From the NCBI GenBank assembly GCA_964351865.1, contig CAYGPJ010000008.1:56833-120832 (forward strand): a stretch of DNA of 64,000 bases, read 5' to 3'. The first letter of the stretch is position 1, and the number at the start of each line of letters is the position of its first letter. Positions 18,218 to 26,586 of this stretch are shown here, one piece after another. This DNA comes from JBCDJI01 sp964351865 (lineage in GTDB: Bacteria > Verrucomicrobiota > Verrucomicrobiia > Methylacidiphilales > JBCBYL01). The notes under the pieces are model-generated. The model ran no database searches. It saw nothing but the letters and a program-made list of their open reading frames with translations, and had not been told where the DNA came from. The position numbers and the translations under genes were made by a program.

Positions 18218-18793
18218 ATGGATATTGTAGAATTTAGAACAGATTACAAAGAGCGGATCGTACCCGCTCTGATGAAAAGTCGTGGATATAAAAATATCAC
18301 GGAAGTTCCCAGAATACAGAAAGTAGTCGTGAACTGCTCGGTGGGTTCCGCTAACGACATTAAAGCAGCACTTGAAGATGCGGTTCATGATATTTCCATC
18401 ATTACCGGTCAGAAACCTGCTCGCACCCGTGCTCGCTTGAGTATCTCGAATTTTAAACTCCGTGAAGGTATGGAAATCGGCTGCAAAGTCACCCTGCGCG
18501 GCAACCAGATGTATGACTTCCTCACACGCCTGATTTGCATCGCACTTCCTAGTATTCGCGATTTTCGTGGAGTCTCTCCGAAAGCTTTCGATGGACGTGG
18601 TGCCTACACTTTGGGCATCAGTGATCACAGTATCTTTCCGGAACTCGAACTGGACAAAATTAAAAGACAACTCGGTATGGATATCACGATTGTGACCTCG
18701 GGCAAGAACGCCGCCGAAACCCGTGAACTGCTTGACCTCTTCGGTATGCCGTTCTCAGACAAAAAGCCGCAGGAAGCCGCGGCTGCTAATTAA
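18218..18793 (+). CDS. rplE: 50S ribosomal protein L5
   Basis: 191 residues. IQKVVVNCSVGSA near the N-terminus, TGQKPARTRARLSISNFKLR and the GISDHSIFPELELDKIKRQL block identify L5, the 5S rRNA-binding protein that contacts P-site tRNA. A short Ala-rich tail follows. First of the classical spc genes here after rplN-rplX. Confidence 0.97.
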   Translation: MDIVEFRTDYKERIVPALMKSRGYKNITEVPRIQKVVVNCSVGSANDIKAALEDAVHDISIITGQKPARTRARLSISNFKLREGMEIGCKVTLRGNQMYDFLTRLICIALPSIRDFRGVSPKAFDGRGAYTLGISDHSIFPELELDKIKRQLGMDITIVTSGKNAAETRELLDLFGMPFSDKKPQEAAAAN

Positions 18794-18807
18794 CAGGAAT
18801 AAGACCT

Positions 18808-18993
18808 ATGGCTAAGAAATCATGGATTGTTAAACAGAAACGCACGCCGAAATTTTCGTCTCGTGGATACAACCGCTGCAGCATCACCGGTCGTCGCCGT
18901 GCATACATTCGCAAATTCGGTATCAGCCGTATTCAATTTCGGGAAATGGCACTGCGTGGAGAAATCCCCGGTGTCACTAAGGCCAGCTGGTAA
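18808..18993 (+). CDS. rpsN: 30S ribosomal protein S14, short type without zinc ribbon
   Basis: 61 residues, the length of the zinc-binding (type Z) S14, with the same frame of conserved residues (KRTPKFSSRGYNRC, GRRRAYIRKFG, GEIPGVTKASW). Of the four zinc-binding cysteines expected at 24, 27, 40 and 43 only C24 remains; the others are Thr27, Ser40 and Gln43. So this is a cysteine-poor form that should not bind zinc. Since it is the copy inside the spc operon, it is probably the main S14, though a zinc form elsewhere cannot be excluded. Confidence 0.95.
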   Translation: MAKKSWIVKQKRTPKFSSRGYNRCSITGRRRAYIRKFGISRIQFREMALRGEIPGVTKASW

Positions 18994-19010
18994 GTAACAG
19001 GAAAAAAACT

Positions 19011-19403
19011 ATGCAAAGTGATCCCCTAGCAGATTTTATTACAGCCATCCGGAATGCCAATGCGGTGTCCAAACAGGATGTGTTGACCCCTCATTCGCGG
19101 ATGAAGGCTGATGTTGCCGACATTCTCAAGCGTGAAGGATTTATTGAAGATTTTGAACTTCAGACCGTTGATGGTAAGCCGAAGTTACATGTTCGCATGA
19201 AAACAAACGGTGCACTAAAGCCCATCAAAGGATTGAAGAAAATTTCCCGTCCCGGTCTACGCCGCTATGTCGGCTCCAGCGAAATTCCTAAAGTCCTGGG
19301 AGGACTTGGATTCGCCATCCTCTCCACCTCGAAAGGATTGATGACTGGACACGATGCTCAAAAAGAAAATGTAGGAGGCGAGGTCCTCATTTACGTCTGG
19401 TAA
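19011..19403 (+). CDS. rpsH: 30S ribosomal protein S8
   Basis: 130 residues. DPLADFITAIRNANAVSKQ at the start and KISRPGLRRYVGSSEIPKVL with GLMTGHDAQKENVGGEVLIYVW at the end are standard. Central-domain 16S binder; in E. coli it represses the spc operon through an L5 mRNA site, which is not recognisable here by eye. Confidence 0.98.
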   Translation: MQSDPLADFITAIRNANAVSKQDVLTPHSRMKADVADILKREGFIEDFELQTVDGKPKLHVRMKTNGALKPIKGLKKISRPGLRRYVGSSEIPKVLGGLGFAILSTSKGLMTGHDAQKENVGGEVLIYVW

Positions 19404-19408
19404 TTGTC

Positions 19409-19951
19409 ATGTCACGTATTGGAAATAAAGTTATAGAAGTACCCGATAAGGTCAAAGTGACCATCGAGGGTAAAGAAGTGAAGGTGGAAGGTCCCAAGGG
19501 CAATCTGTCTTATACGATGTCGGATCGTGTATCTGCTAAATTTGAAGACGGTGTGATTACCGTGGCTCGTCATGCGGAAACCAAAAAGGATAAGGCATTT
19601 CATGGCCTGACTCGCTCGCTGATTCAGAACATGATCATCGGAACCAGCGAAGGTTATACCAAAACACTGTTGATTACCGGTGTAGGTTTCCGTGCTGCGG
19701 TGAAAGGCAGTGAAGTGAACCTGGCGCTCGGTTTCTCTCATCCAATCAACCACCCGATTCCAGAAGGAATCAGTGTGAAGGTAGAAGATAATACCAAGAT
19801 CACCATCGAAGGAATTGATAAACAAAAAGTGGGTGCTGTAGCCGCTGATATTCGTAGCTACTACCCGCCTGAGCCTTACAAGGGCAAGGGAGTTCGTTAC
19901 GATGATGAAATCATCCGTCGTAAGGAAGGTAAGACCGCTCAAGGTAAATAA
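19409..19951 (+). CDS. rplF: 50S ribosomal protein L6
   Basis: 180 residues. MSRIGNKVIEVPDKVKVTIE and the C-terminal EPYKGKGVRYDDEIIRRKEGKTA are diagnostic, with the duplicated L6 fold between. Sits near the factor-binding site. Start 5 bases after the rpsH stop. Confidence 0.98.
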   Translation: MSRIGNKVIEVPDKVKVTIEGKEVKVEGPKGNLSYTMSDRVSAKFEDGVITVARHAETKKDKAFHGLTRSLIQNMIIGTSEGYTKTLLITGVGFRAAVKGSEVNLALGFSHPINHPIPEGISVKVEDNTKITIEGIDKQKVGAVAADIRSYYPPEPYKGKGVRYDDEIIRRKEGKTAQGK

Positions 19952-19965
19952 TTAGGTCCAAGATT

Positions 19966-20328
19966 ATGAAAGCTGTTAAAAACACAAGAAAAGCAAGCCG
20001 CAAGAGACTGCACGCACGGGTCCGCCGCAAGGTAAATGGCACGACTGAACGCTTACGCCTCAGCGTCTGTTTCACGGGTCAGCACATTTATGCCCAGTTG
20101 ATCGATGACACGGAGCAGAAGACCATTGTCAGTGTTTCCACCACCGAAAAGGAATTGGCTGGAAAAAAACCGAACACCGCAGGTGCTCAAGAGGTAGGTA
20201 AATTACTGGCTGAAAGAGCCAAATCTAAAAAAGTGGAAAACGTGGTCTTTGACCGTGGCGGTTTTCGTTACACTGGAAAAGTAAAAGCACTCGCGGACGC
20301 CGCACGTGAAGCTGGACTCAAATTCTAA
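19966..20328 (+). CDS. rplR: 50S ribosomal protein L18
   Basis: 120 residues. RKRLHARVRRKVNGTTERLR then a GGFRYTGKVKALADAAREAG ending typical of L18; binds 5S rRNA with L5 and L25. Lies between rplF and rpsE, as usual. Confidence 0.97.
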   Translation: MKAVKNTRKASRKRLHARVRRKVNGTTERLRLSVCFTGQHIYAQLIDDTEQKTIVSVSTTEKELAGKKPNTAGAQEVGKLLAERAKSKKVENVVFDRGGFRYTGKVKALADAAREAGLKF

Positions 20329-20335
20329 TATTATT

Positions 20336-21022
20336 ATGGCTGAGGAAGAAATTAAAAAAACGAACGAAGCACCTGCTGCTTCAGAAAATACTGAGGCTCC
20401 GGCTGCACCTGCAGCTGCGGAAGCTCCTAAGGAAGCCGCTGCACCCGAGGCTGCCGCCGCTGAAGCGACTCCTGCTCCGGGCGGAAACGAACGCCGTTAC
20501 GGTGGTGGCGGAGGGCATCGCCATAATAACCGTCGCTCACCCAAGCCAGCGCCGCGTCGTGAAGATGATGGCATCATGGAAAAAGTTCTCTTCATCAACC
20601 GTTGTGCCAAAGTGGTCAAAGGGGGACGTCGTTTCAGCTTTAGTGCGCTGGTCGTCGTCGGTGATGGCAGTGGCAAAGTAGGTATTGGTTTCGGCAAGGC
20701 AAACGAAGTTGCTGAATGCATTCGCAAAGCCAACGAAACCGGTCGCCGTGAAATGGAATCCGTTAACTTGGTTAAAGACACCATCCCGCATGAAGTGATC
20801 GGTGAATTTGGTGGCAGTCGGGTGCTGATGCGTCCTGCGGCTCCCGGAACAGGCCTGATTGCTGGTGGAGGAGTTCGTGCCGTAGCTGAAGCTGCTGGCG
20901 TGAAAGATTTACTGGCTAAGTCGCTGGGATCATCCAATCCATCAAATGTAGCCAAGGCCGCATTGGAAGGACTGCGTCAGTTGACTTTAAAGGAAGAGAT
21001 CCTGCAGGCTCGCGGTAAATAA
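20336..21022 (+). CDS. rpsE: 30S ribosomal protein S5 with acidic Ala/Pro-rich N-terminal extension
   Basis: 228 residues from the ATG at 20336; an in-frame ATG at 20306 lies inside rplR and is rejected. The first 80 residues are an Ala/Pro/Glu-rich extension ending in a Gly/His/Arg patch (GGGGGHRHNNRRSPKPAPRR), roughly 60 residues longer than E. coli S5. The core follows: EKVLFINRCAKVVKGGRRFS, GDGSGKVGIGFGKANEV, and the C-terminal SLGSSNPSNVAKAALEGL. S5 sits at the mRNA entry channel. rpmD, which normally follows, is missing: rplO starts 37 bases on. Confidence 0.97.
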   Translation: MAEEEIKKTNEAPAASENTEAPAAPAAAEAPKEAAAPEAAAAEATPAPGGNERRYGGGGGHRHNNRRSPKPAPRREDDGIMEKVLFINRCAKVVKGGRRFSFSALVVVGDGSGKVGIGFGKANEVAECIRKANETGRREMESVNLVKDTIPHEVIGEFGGSRVLMRPAAPGTGLIAGGGVRAVAEAAGVKDLLAKSLGSSNPSNVAKAALEGLRQLTLKEEILQARGK

Positions 21023-21059
21023 GTGAGTTGAGTTTTTAGTTTATTATTTGGAGAAAGAT

Positions 21060-21512
21060 ATGCAATTACATGATTTAAAACCACGTCCCGGAGCTAAACA
21101 CTCCCACAAACGACTCGGCTGCGGAGAAAGTTCCGGCCAGGGGAAAACCAGTGGTAAGGGGAATAAAGGGCAAAAGGCTCGTTCGGGAAGTGGAATTCGC
21201 GATGGATTTGAAGGCGGTCAGATGCCTATCTATCGTCGCCTGCCCAAACGCGGATTCAACAATAAGAACTTCAAAACCGTGTATGCTCCCGTAAATCTCG
21301 GAGCACTCGACATCTTTGAAGACGGTGCGACCGTCGATACTGAATCGCTGGAAGCTAAAGGCTTAATTGGTGGAACCTATGATGCAGTCAAACTGCTGGC
21401 TAAAGGGGAACTGACCAAAAAACTGACCATCAAGGTGGATGCTGCCAGTAAGTCAGCTGTCGAGAAAGCTGAGAAAGCCGGCGCAACGCTGGAACTGGCT
21501 ACCGCGAAATAA
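21060..21512 (+). CDS. rplO: 50S ribosomal protein L15
   Basis: 150 residues from the ATG at 21060, which has a good TTGGAGAAAG ribosome site; a TTG at 21048 in that site is rejected. The Gly/Lys-rich N-terminus (SSGQGKTSGKGNKGQKARSG) and PIYRRLPKRGFNNKNFKTVY are diagnostic. A late-assembly protein, directly upstream of secY. Confidence 0.97.
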   Translation: MQLHDLKPRPGAKHSHKRLGCGESSGQGKTSGKGNKGQKARSGSGIRDGFEGGQMPIYRRLPKRGFNNKNFKTVYAPVNLGALDIFEDGATVDTESLEAKGLIGGTYDAVKLLAKGELTKKLTIKVDAASKSAVEKAEKAGATLELATAK

Positions 21513-21545
21513 CTCAGTCTGAATTTGTAAGTCTCCAAGATACTC

Positions 21546-23045
21546 ATGTTTTCCGCCTTCATCAATTGCTTCAAGATTCCTGAACTCCGTCAGCGCATTA
21601 TTCTTACGCTGTCGCTGTTGGTCATCGTTCGTTTGGGAGCAGCCATTCCCGTGCCGGGTATCAATCCGGCAGTGCTCGGAGAATATTTTGCGACGGTGGT
21701 GAACACTTCCACTCAAGGATCGGTTTTCGGCATGTTTAACCTGTTCAGTGGGGGAGCATTTAAAAATTGTGCGGTATTCTCGCTGACAATCATGCCTTAC
21801 ATCAGTGCCAGCATTATTATGCAGTTGGCCACAGGGGTCATTCCCAGCCTCAGTAAATTGGCTCGCGAAGATGGGGGACGCCAGAAAATCACTCAAATCA
21901 CTCGTGTCGGGACACTTATTCTTTGTCTGGTACAGGGATCGTTTCTGGCAACCGCTTTCTTAAATCCGACCCAACTCTTCCCTGGTATTGGGGAAGTTAT
22001 GGCTGAAATGGGCCCATTGGTGGGCGGTAGCGAAGCGATGTTTGTCTTCACTACTATTATTACTTTAACGGCCGGAACGATGCTTTTGATGTGGTTGGGT
22101 GAACAAATTACCGACCGCGGAATCGGGAACGGAATTTCCCTCATTATTACGGTCGGTATCGTCGCCGAATTGCCCGCTGCTCTGGTAGCTGGTTGGCAGG
22201 TCTTCAATCCAAGTGCGGAAGCGGGTCAGGGTATTAGTCCTGTGATTATTGTGTTGCTGATTGCGTTTCTATTTGCGGTCGTTGCCGGAGCAGTTTCTAT
22301 CACACAGGCCATGCGCAAAGTGCCGGTACAATATGCTCGCCAGGTGCGTGGTAACAAAGTTTATGGCGGCCAAAGCTCATATCTGCCATTGAAGGTCAAC
22401 TATGCTGGTGTGATGCCAATCATTTTTGCCAGCATGATTTTTGTTTTCATTGGCACCATGACCAGCTTTGTCTTCAAAAACTCTGAAGGAGCTTCCCGCT
22501 TCGTCTCTGCGATCAACGATGGAACGCTTTATTACATTGTCTATGGCGGTTTGGTCTTTTTCTTTTCATATTTCTGGGTGGCAATGGTCTTTAATCCCAG
22601 TCAGATCGCGGATGACATGAAACGCAACGGAGGATTTGTGCCAGGTGTTCGCCCCGGAGATCCGACGGCACGTTTCCTTGACACCTCCATGACGCGCCTG
22701 ACTTTTGCTGGTGCGGCATTCCTGACAATATTGGCGATTTTGCCTATGATGGTCAGTCGCATGCTGGAAGTGCCGATGATCACCTCCCAGTTTTTCGGGG
22801 GAACCGGATTGCTCATTATCGTGGGGGTCATGCTCGACACCATGCGCCAGATGGAAACTCATTTATTACAGCGTCACTATGATGGATTCCTGAAAAAGGG
22901 TAAAATCCGCGGACGTTCGTCAATGGGACCGACTGGAACCGGATCTGCAGATTCAGGTGATAAGACAGTTTGGTTGATTGCGCTGGTCGCTGTCATCATT
23001 ATTGGTGGCATTGTAGCGGGAATTATCCGTGGATTAGGCGCTTGA
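21546..23045 (+). CDS. secY: Protein translocase subunit SecY
   Basis: 499 residues, about 60 longer than E. coli SecY. Ten membrane segments can be counted; key blocks are RIILTLSLLVIVRLGAAIPV, LFSGGAFKNCAVFSLTIMPYISASIIMQL (plug and lateral gate region), MRKVPVQYARQVRG and the cytoplasmic loop NGGFVPGVRPGDPT. The extra length lies in the loops and in a C-terminal segment beyond GFLKKGKIRGRSSMG that adds a further hydrophobic stretch (WLIALVAVIIIGGIVAGII). It forms the inner-membrane channel with SecE and SecG, which are not in this window. adk, map and infA do not follow, unlike in many bacteria. Confidence 0.97.
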   Translation: MFSAFINCFKIPELRQRIILTLSLLVIVRLGAAIPVPGINPAVLGEYFATVVNTSTQGSVFGMFNLFSGGAFKNCAVFSLTIMPYISASIIMQLATGVIPSLSKLAREDGGRQKITQITRVGTLILCLVQGSFLATAFLNPTQLFPGIGEVMAEMGPLVGGSEAMFVFTTIITLTAGTMLLMWLGEQITDRGIGNGISLIITVGIVAELPAALVAGWQVFNPSAEAGQGISPVIIVLLIAFLFAVVAGAVSITQAMRKVPVQYARQVRGNKVYGGQSSYLPLKVNYAGVMPIIFASMIFVFIGTMTSFVFKNSEGASRFVSAINDGTLYYIVYGGLVFFFSYFWVAMVFNPSQIADDMKRNGGFVPGVRPGDPTARFLDTSMTRLTFAGAAFLTILAILPMMVSRMLEVPMITSQFFGGTGLLIIVGVMLDTMRQMETHLLQRHYDGFLKKGKIRGRSSMGPTGTGSADSGDKTVWLIALVAVIIIGGIVAGIIRGLGA

Positions 23046-23245
23046 GTAATTTTGGATTAAAGCAAAAAGTTTATAAATAGTTCCGCTTGAAGGCCCAGGG
23101 AGTTGAATCTCACAGCCGGAAAGCGGTTGAAAATAAAGTTAAAGTAGGGCTGATAAGGTCTTGCAAGGGGAGAAAGCATTGATATTGTTTCCGCCCCACA
23201 ATTTATCTGGAGATTGGAAAGCCAGTCTCAAATTGGAGAAGAAAA
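23046..23245 (+). promoter_or_regulatory. 200-base untranslated stretch between secY and rpmJ
   Basis: Much longer than other gaps in the cluster. A promoter-like pair (TTGGAT near 23053, TATAAA about 14 bases on) is followed by purine-rich sequence with short dyads. It may be the leader and promoter of the alpha operon (rpmJ-rpsM-rpsK-rpsD-rpoA-rplQ), which is inference; no known riboregulator was recognised. Confidence 0.35.
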
Positions 23246-23362
23246 ATGAAAGTTAAAGCTTCAGTACGTAGAAGAACATCAGACTGCCAGGTGGTTCGCC
23301 GCCATGGGAAAGTCTACATTATTAACAAGAAGAACCCGCGCTTAAAGCAGCGGCAAGGATAA
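23246..23362 (+). CDS. rpmJ: 50S ribosomal protein L36, cysteine-poor form
   Basis: 38 residues: MKVKASVRRRTSDCQVVRRH and then GKVYIINKKNPRLKQRQG. The ending KQRQG and overall frame are those of L36. The zinc form has Cys at 11, 14 and 27 and His at 32; here only Cys14 is kept, so it should not bind zinc. An AGAAGAAAA purine run precedes the ATG. rpsM begins 4 bases after the stop. Confidence 0.95.
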   Translation: MKVKASVRRRTSDCQVVRRHGKVYIINKKNPRLKQRQG

Positions 23363-23366
23363 GGTT

Positions 23367-23762
23367 ATGCCACGAATTATTGGAGTAGATATTCCCGGAG
23401 ACAAGAAGCTATTGGCTTCCTTACAATACCTCTATGGGGTTGGACCGACACGGGCCAAAGAAATTTTAGAAGAAGCAGAACTTGACCCGAATATGCGGGC
23501 TAAGGAAATGAATGACCAGCAGGTAAACCTCGTCATTCAGATTATGCAGAATCGCGGTTTCCTGATCGAAGGTGACCTGCGTCGCGAAATTCAACAGAAT
23601 CTTAAACGCCTCCAGGCGATTAACTGCTACCGCGGTATTCGTCATAAACGTGGCATGCCCGTTCGTGGGCAGAGAACCTCCACCAATGCCCGTACCCGCA
23701 AAGGCGCTCGCCGGACCGTCGGTGTTGTCAGAAACAAGAACGCCAAATCCGGTAAAGTCTAA
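23367..23762 (+). CDS. rpsM: 30S ribosomal protein S13
   Basis: 131 residues. RIIGVDIPGDKKLLASLQYL, the helix-two-turn-helix YGVGPTRAKEI and the tail RHKRGMPVRGQRTSTNARTR are diagnostic. Contacts P-site tRNA and bridges the subunits. Follows rpmJ in the usual order. Confidence 0.98.
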   Translation: MPRIIGVDIPGDKKLLASLQYLYGVGPTRAKEILEEAELDPNMRAKEMNDQQVNLVIQIMQNRGFLIEGDLRREIQQNLKRLQAINCYRGIRHKRGMPVRGQRTSTNARTRKGARRTVGVVRNKNAKSGKV

Positions 23763-23792
23763 ACTTAGACATTAGAGAATAAGGAATTAATC

Positions 23793-24272
23793 ATGCCTGA
23801 AAAAAAGAAAACAGAGGCTAAAAAAGCCCCCGCTAAAAAGACGGAAGAATCCACTCCTTCCATCAGTTTGAGCCTCGATGCAGAAATCGAAATCCCTAAG
23901 ATTGTTAAAGCTAAAGGAAGTAAGAATGTTACTCATGGCATCGCACATGTGCTGGCCTCCTTTAACAATACGATTGTGACGATCTCGGATCGTGGTGGTA
24001 ATGTGCTGGGTTGGTCCAGTGCGGGTAAAATGGGATTCCGTGGTTCCAAAAAATCTACCGCTTATGTGGCACAGGTGATCGCACAGGATGCGACCAAGCA
24101 AGCTATGGCACATGGTTTAAAAGAAGTTGAAGTTCGCCTCAAGGGGCCGGGCAACGGACGTGAGTCTGCTGTTCGTGCCTTTCAGGCAATGGGTATTGAA
24201 GTGTCCTCCATCACGGATGTGACTCCCATTCCTCACAATGGCTGCCGTTTACGTAAAGCGCGCCGCGTCTAA
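23793..24272 (+). CDS. rpsK: 30S ribosomal protein S11 with Lys/Ala-rich N-terminal extension
   Basis: 159 residues, about 30 longer than E. coli S11 because of a basic start (MPEKKKTEAKKAPAKK) and a linker. The core is canonical: GIAHVLASFNNTIVTISDRG, KMGFRGSKKSTAYVAQ, and the end TPIPHNGCRLRKARRV. Platform protein of the 30S subunit. Confidence 0.97.
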   Translation: MPEKKKTEAKKAPAKKTEESTPSISLSLDAEIEIPKIVKAKGSKNVTHGIAHVLASFNNTIVTISDRGGNVLGWSSAGKMGFRGSKKSTAYVAQVIAQDATKQAMAHGLKEVEVRLKGPGNGRESAVRAFQAMGIEVSSITDVTPIPHNGCRLRKARRV

Positions 24273-24295
24273 TTCAGAATCAGGAAATATATATT

Positions 24296-24904
24296 ATGGC
24301 TCGTTACACAGGTCCTCGCAGTAAAATCAGTCGTCGCTTCGGAGCTCCGCTCTTCGATGATGAAAAAGTTTTAGAACGTCGCCCGACACCTCCAGGTGTT
24401 CATGGCGCCAAGCGCCAGCGCAAAAAATCGGACTACGGTTTAGCGCTGGCTGAAAAGCAGAAGCTTAAGTTCATGTACGGTGTGCTTGAAAAACAGTTCC
24501 GTCGTTATTTCGATATCGCACTTCGTCGTCGTGGCGTCACAGGGGAATCCTTACTGCAGTTGCTGGAGCAACGCCTGGACAACATGGTTTACCGCTTCGG
24601 CTTTGCTACGTCGCGTCGCGGAGCACGCCAGATGGTGACCCATGGACATATTCTGGTGAATGGCAAAAAAGTAGATATTGCCAGTTATTCTTGCCGTCAG
24701 GGCGATGTGGTAGAAGTTCGCAATAATGCGAAGTCACGCCAACTCGCTACAATGGCACTGGAAGCCAATTCGTTGGGAGAAGTCTCCGAATGGTTGACCC
24801 TGGAAAAAGAGGAATTCAAAGGAACGGTTGCACGCATCCCGACACGCGATGAAATAGCACCGATCGTTAACGAACGTCTCGTCGTTGAGCTTTGCTCACG
24901 TTAA
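24296..24904 (+). CDS. rpsD: 30S ribosomal protein S4
   Basis: 202 residues. MARYTGPRSKISRRFGAPLF at the start, without the N-terminal zinc knuckle cysteines of some S4 proteins. The S4 RNA-binding domain is clear (LLQLLEQRLDNMVYRFGFA, ARQMVTHGHILVNGKKVDIA). Assembly nucleator; in some bacteria it represses the alpha operon. Confidence 0.98.
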   Translation: MARYTGPRSKISRRFGAPLFDDEKVLERRPTPPGVHGAKRQRKKSDYGLALAEKQKLKFMYGVLEKQFRRYFDIALRRRGVTGESLLQLLEQRLDNMVYRFGFATSRRGARQMVTHGHILVNGKKVDIASYSCRQGDVVEVRNNAKSRQLATMALEANSLGEVSEWLTLEKEEFKGTVARIPTRDEIAPIVNERLVVELCSR

Positions 24905-24996
24905 TTATTTTAACATTAAACAATTAAGGTCGTTGGTCCTGCGCCGCCTGTCGCGGATAGCAGGGGAACCCGGCCGATTATAGGAAACACGTCATC
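24905..24996 (+). promoter_or_regulatory. Structured 92-base gap upstream of rpoA
   Basis: An AT-rich start is followed by a GC-rich block (24934-24974) able to fold: CCTGC (24938) with GCAGG (24960), enclosing GCCGCC...GCGG. The following AGGAAAC serves as the rpoA ribosome site. It may be a regulatory leader for rpoA; this is inference. Confidence 0.35.
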
Positions 24997-26016
24997 ATGG
25001 CAATTAGATTAGGTAGATTCGAGCTGCCGAACCGGCTTGAAAAAGTTGAAGATTCGGCAACTGACACATACGCAAAATTCGTCGCAGAACCGTTTGAGGC
25101 GGGCTACGGTCATACGCTGGGAAATTCTCTGCGTCGGGTACTGATGAGCTCACTGGAAGGTGCTGCTATCTCCTCGATTAAGATCGAAGGCGCTCAACAC
25201 GAGTTCAGTTCACTTCCCGGTGTGCTGCAGGATGTGACAGACATTATTCTCAACCTGAAGAAAGTTAAATTTAAAGTAGCCGATCGTGAATCGCGCATGC
25301 TCTTCATTAACGTGAAGAAAGAGGGCGATGTCACTGCGGGCGACATTCAACTCGAAACAGGAGTTGAAGTGGTTAACCCGGATCAGATCATTTGCACTTT
25401 GGACAAAGAGCAGAAATTTGAAGCAGAACTCGAAATCAAAGTTGGACGTGGTTATGCTTCTGGTGAGGAAAACAAGCGTGAAGAACAACCGATTGGTGTT
25501 ATTGCGATCGATTCCCTCTTTTCACCAGTCACACGAGTTAAATACGACGTATCTGACACTCGTGTTGGAATGGTGACGGATTACGATAAGCTAAATCTTG
25601 AAATCTGGACCGATGGTCGACTGACTCCTGATGAAGCTTTGCTGCAGGCATCAGCCATTCTCAAACACCATCTCGACATCTTTGTCGACTTCGATAAAGA
25701 GCCGGTTGAATTTGAAGAGCAGGAAGAGAAGTCTTCGACTCAGGACAGCGCTCTGAAGAAACTGTTGAATATGAGTGTCAACGAAATCGAGCTTTCGGTG
25801 CGTGCTGCTAACTGCCTCAACAACGCCAACATCACTACGGTGGGACAACTGGCCATGAAGTCAGAAGCAGAAATGCTCAAATATAGAAACTTCGGTAAGA
25901 AGTCTCTCAATGAAATCAAAGACAAGCTTTCCCAGCTCGGACTCTCACTTGGTATGAAGTTCGAAGAAGGACTGGTAGACCTGCCTCAAGAAGATGAGGC
26001 AGCATTAGCTGAATAA
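24997..26016 (+). CDS. rpoA: RNA polymerase alpha subunit
   Basis: 339 residues. N-terminal dimerisation domain: FVAEPFEAGYGHTLGNSLRR and LSSLEGAAISSIKIEGAQHE; C-terminal DNA/activator-binding domain after an acidic linker (EEQEEKSSTQDSALKKLLNM, SVRAANCLNNANITTVGQLA, FGKKSLNEIKDKLSQLGLSL). Assembles beta and beta' and contacts UP elements. Followed 16 bases later by rplQ. Confidence 0.99.
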   Translation: MAIRLGRFELPNRLEKVEDSATDTYAKFVAEPFEAGYGHTLGNSLRRVLMSSLEGAAISSIKIEGAQHEFSSLPGVLQDVTDIILNLKKVKFKVADRESRMLFINVKKEGDVTAGDIQLETGVEVVNPDQIICTLDKEQKFEAELEIKVGRGYASGEENKREEQPIGVIAIDSLFSPVTRVKYDVSDTRVGMVTDYDKLNLEIWTDGRLTPDEALLQASAILKHHLDIFVDFDKEPVEFEEQEEKSSTQDSALKKLLNMSVNEIELSVRAANCLNNANITTVGQLAMKSEAEMLKYRNFGKKSLNEIKDKLSQLGLSLGMKFEEGLVDLPQEDEAALAE

Positions 26017-26032
26017 TTAGGAAATCTCGAAA

Positions 26033-26521
26033 ATGAGACATCGTAAAAGAACATTAAAATTAGGTCGTAGCACAGATCACCGCGAGGCGATGCTGGCCAA
26101 TATGACCTGTAGTCTGATCAATCATAACCGCATTAAGACGACTTTGGCTAAAGCTAAAGCATTACGGCCGTATGCGGAAAAAATGGTCACCCTCGGTAAA
26201 AAGGGATCACTACATGATCGTCGTATCGCGATAGCCCGTCTGGATGGCAAAGTGGATGAAGTTCAGAAACTATTCTCCGAAATTGCTCCTCGATTTAAGG
26301 ATCGTGAGGGCGGTTACACGCGCATTCTGAAGATTGGACCACGTCAGTCGGATGCCTCGTTTATGGCCTATATCGAATGGGTTGAAGCGGCACCAACGGC
26401 AGCTGCTGAACCAGCTCCTAAAGAAAAGGCAGCTACATCCAAGCCTGCTGCCAAGGAAGCGGCAGAGCCGGAAGCAAAAGGTGAAGAAGCCGCTGCTGAT
26501 CCGAAGGAAGAAAAAAGCTAA
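26033..26521 (+). CDS. rplQ: 50S ribosomal protein L17 with Ala/Glu/Lys-rich tail
   Basis: 162 residues; the first 120 are typical L17 (MRHRKRTLKLGRSTDHREAM, ANMTCSLINHNRIKTTLAKA, GGYTRILKIGPRQSDASFMA). A low-complexity tail of about 40 residues (PAPKEKAATSKPAAKEAAEP) follows, as on S11 and L22 here. Last gene of the ribosomal supercluster, closed by a terminator 30 bases on. Confidence 0.97.
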   Translation: MRHRKRTLKLGRSTDHREAMLANMTCSLINHNRIKTTLAKAKALRPYAEKMVTLGKKGSLHDRRIAIARLDGKVDEVQKLFSEIAPRFKDREGGYTRILKIGPRQSDASFMAYIEWVEAAPTAAAEPAPKEKAATSKPAAKEAAEPEAKGEEAAADPKEEKS

Positions 26522-26548
26522 TAAGCTTTTTCTGATTTAAAAAATTTA

Positions 26549-26586
26549 ACCGGCTGATGGATTAAAAACCATCAGCCGTTTTTTTG
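26549..26586 (+). terminator. Intrinsic terminator after rplQ
   Basis: A perfect 10-base stem (CGGCTGATGG, 26551-26560, with 26569-26578), loop ATTAAAAA, then seven T. It marks the end of the S10-spc-alpha transcription unit. Confidence 0.93.
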
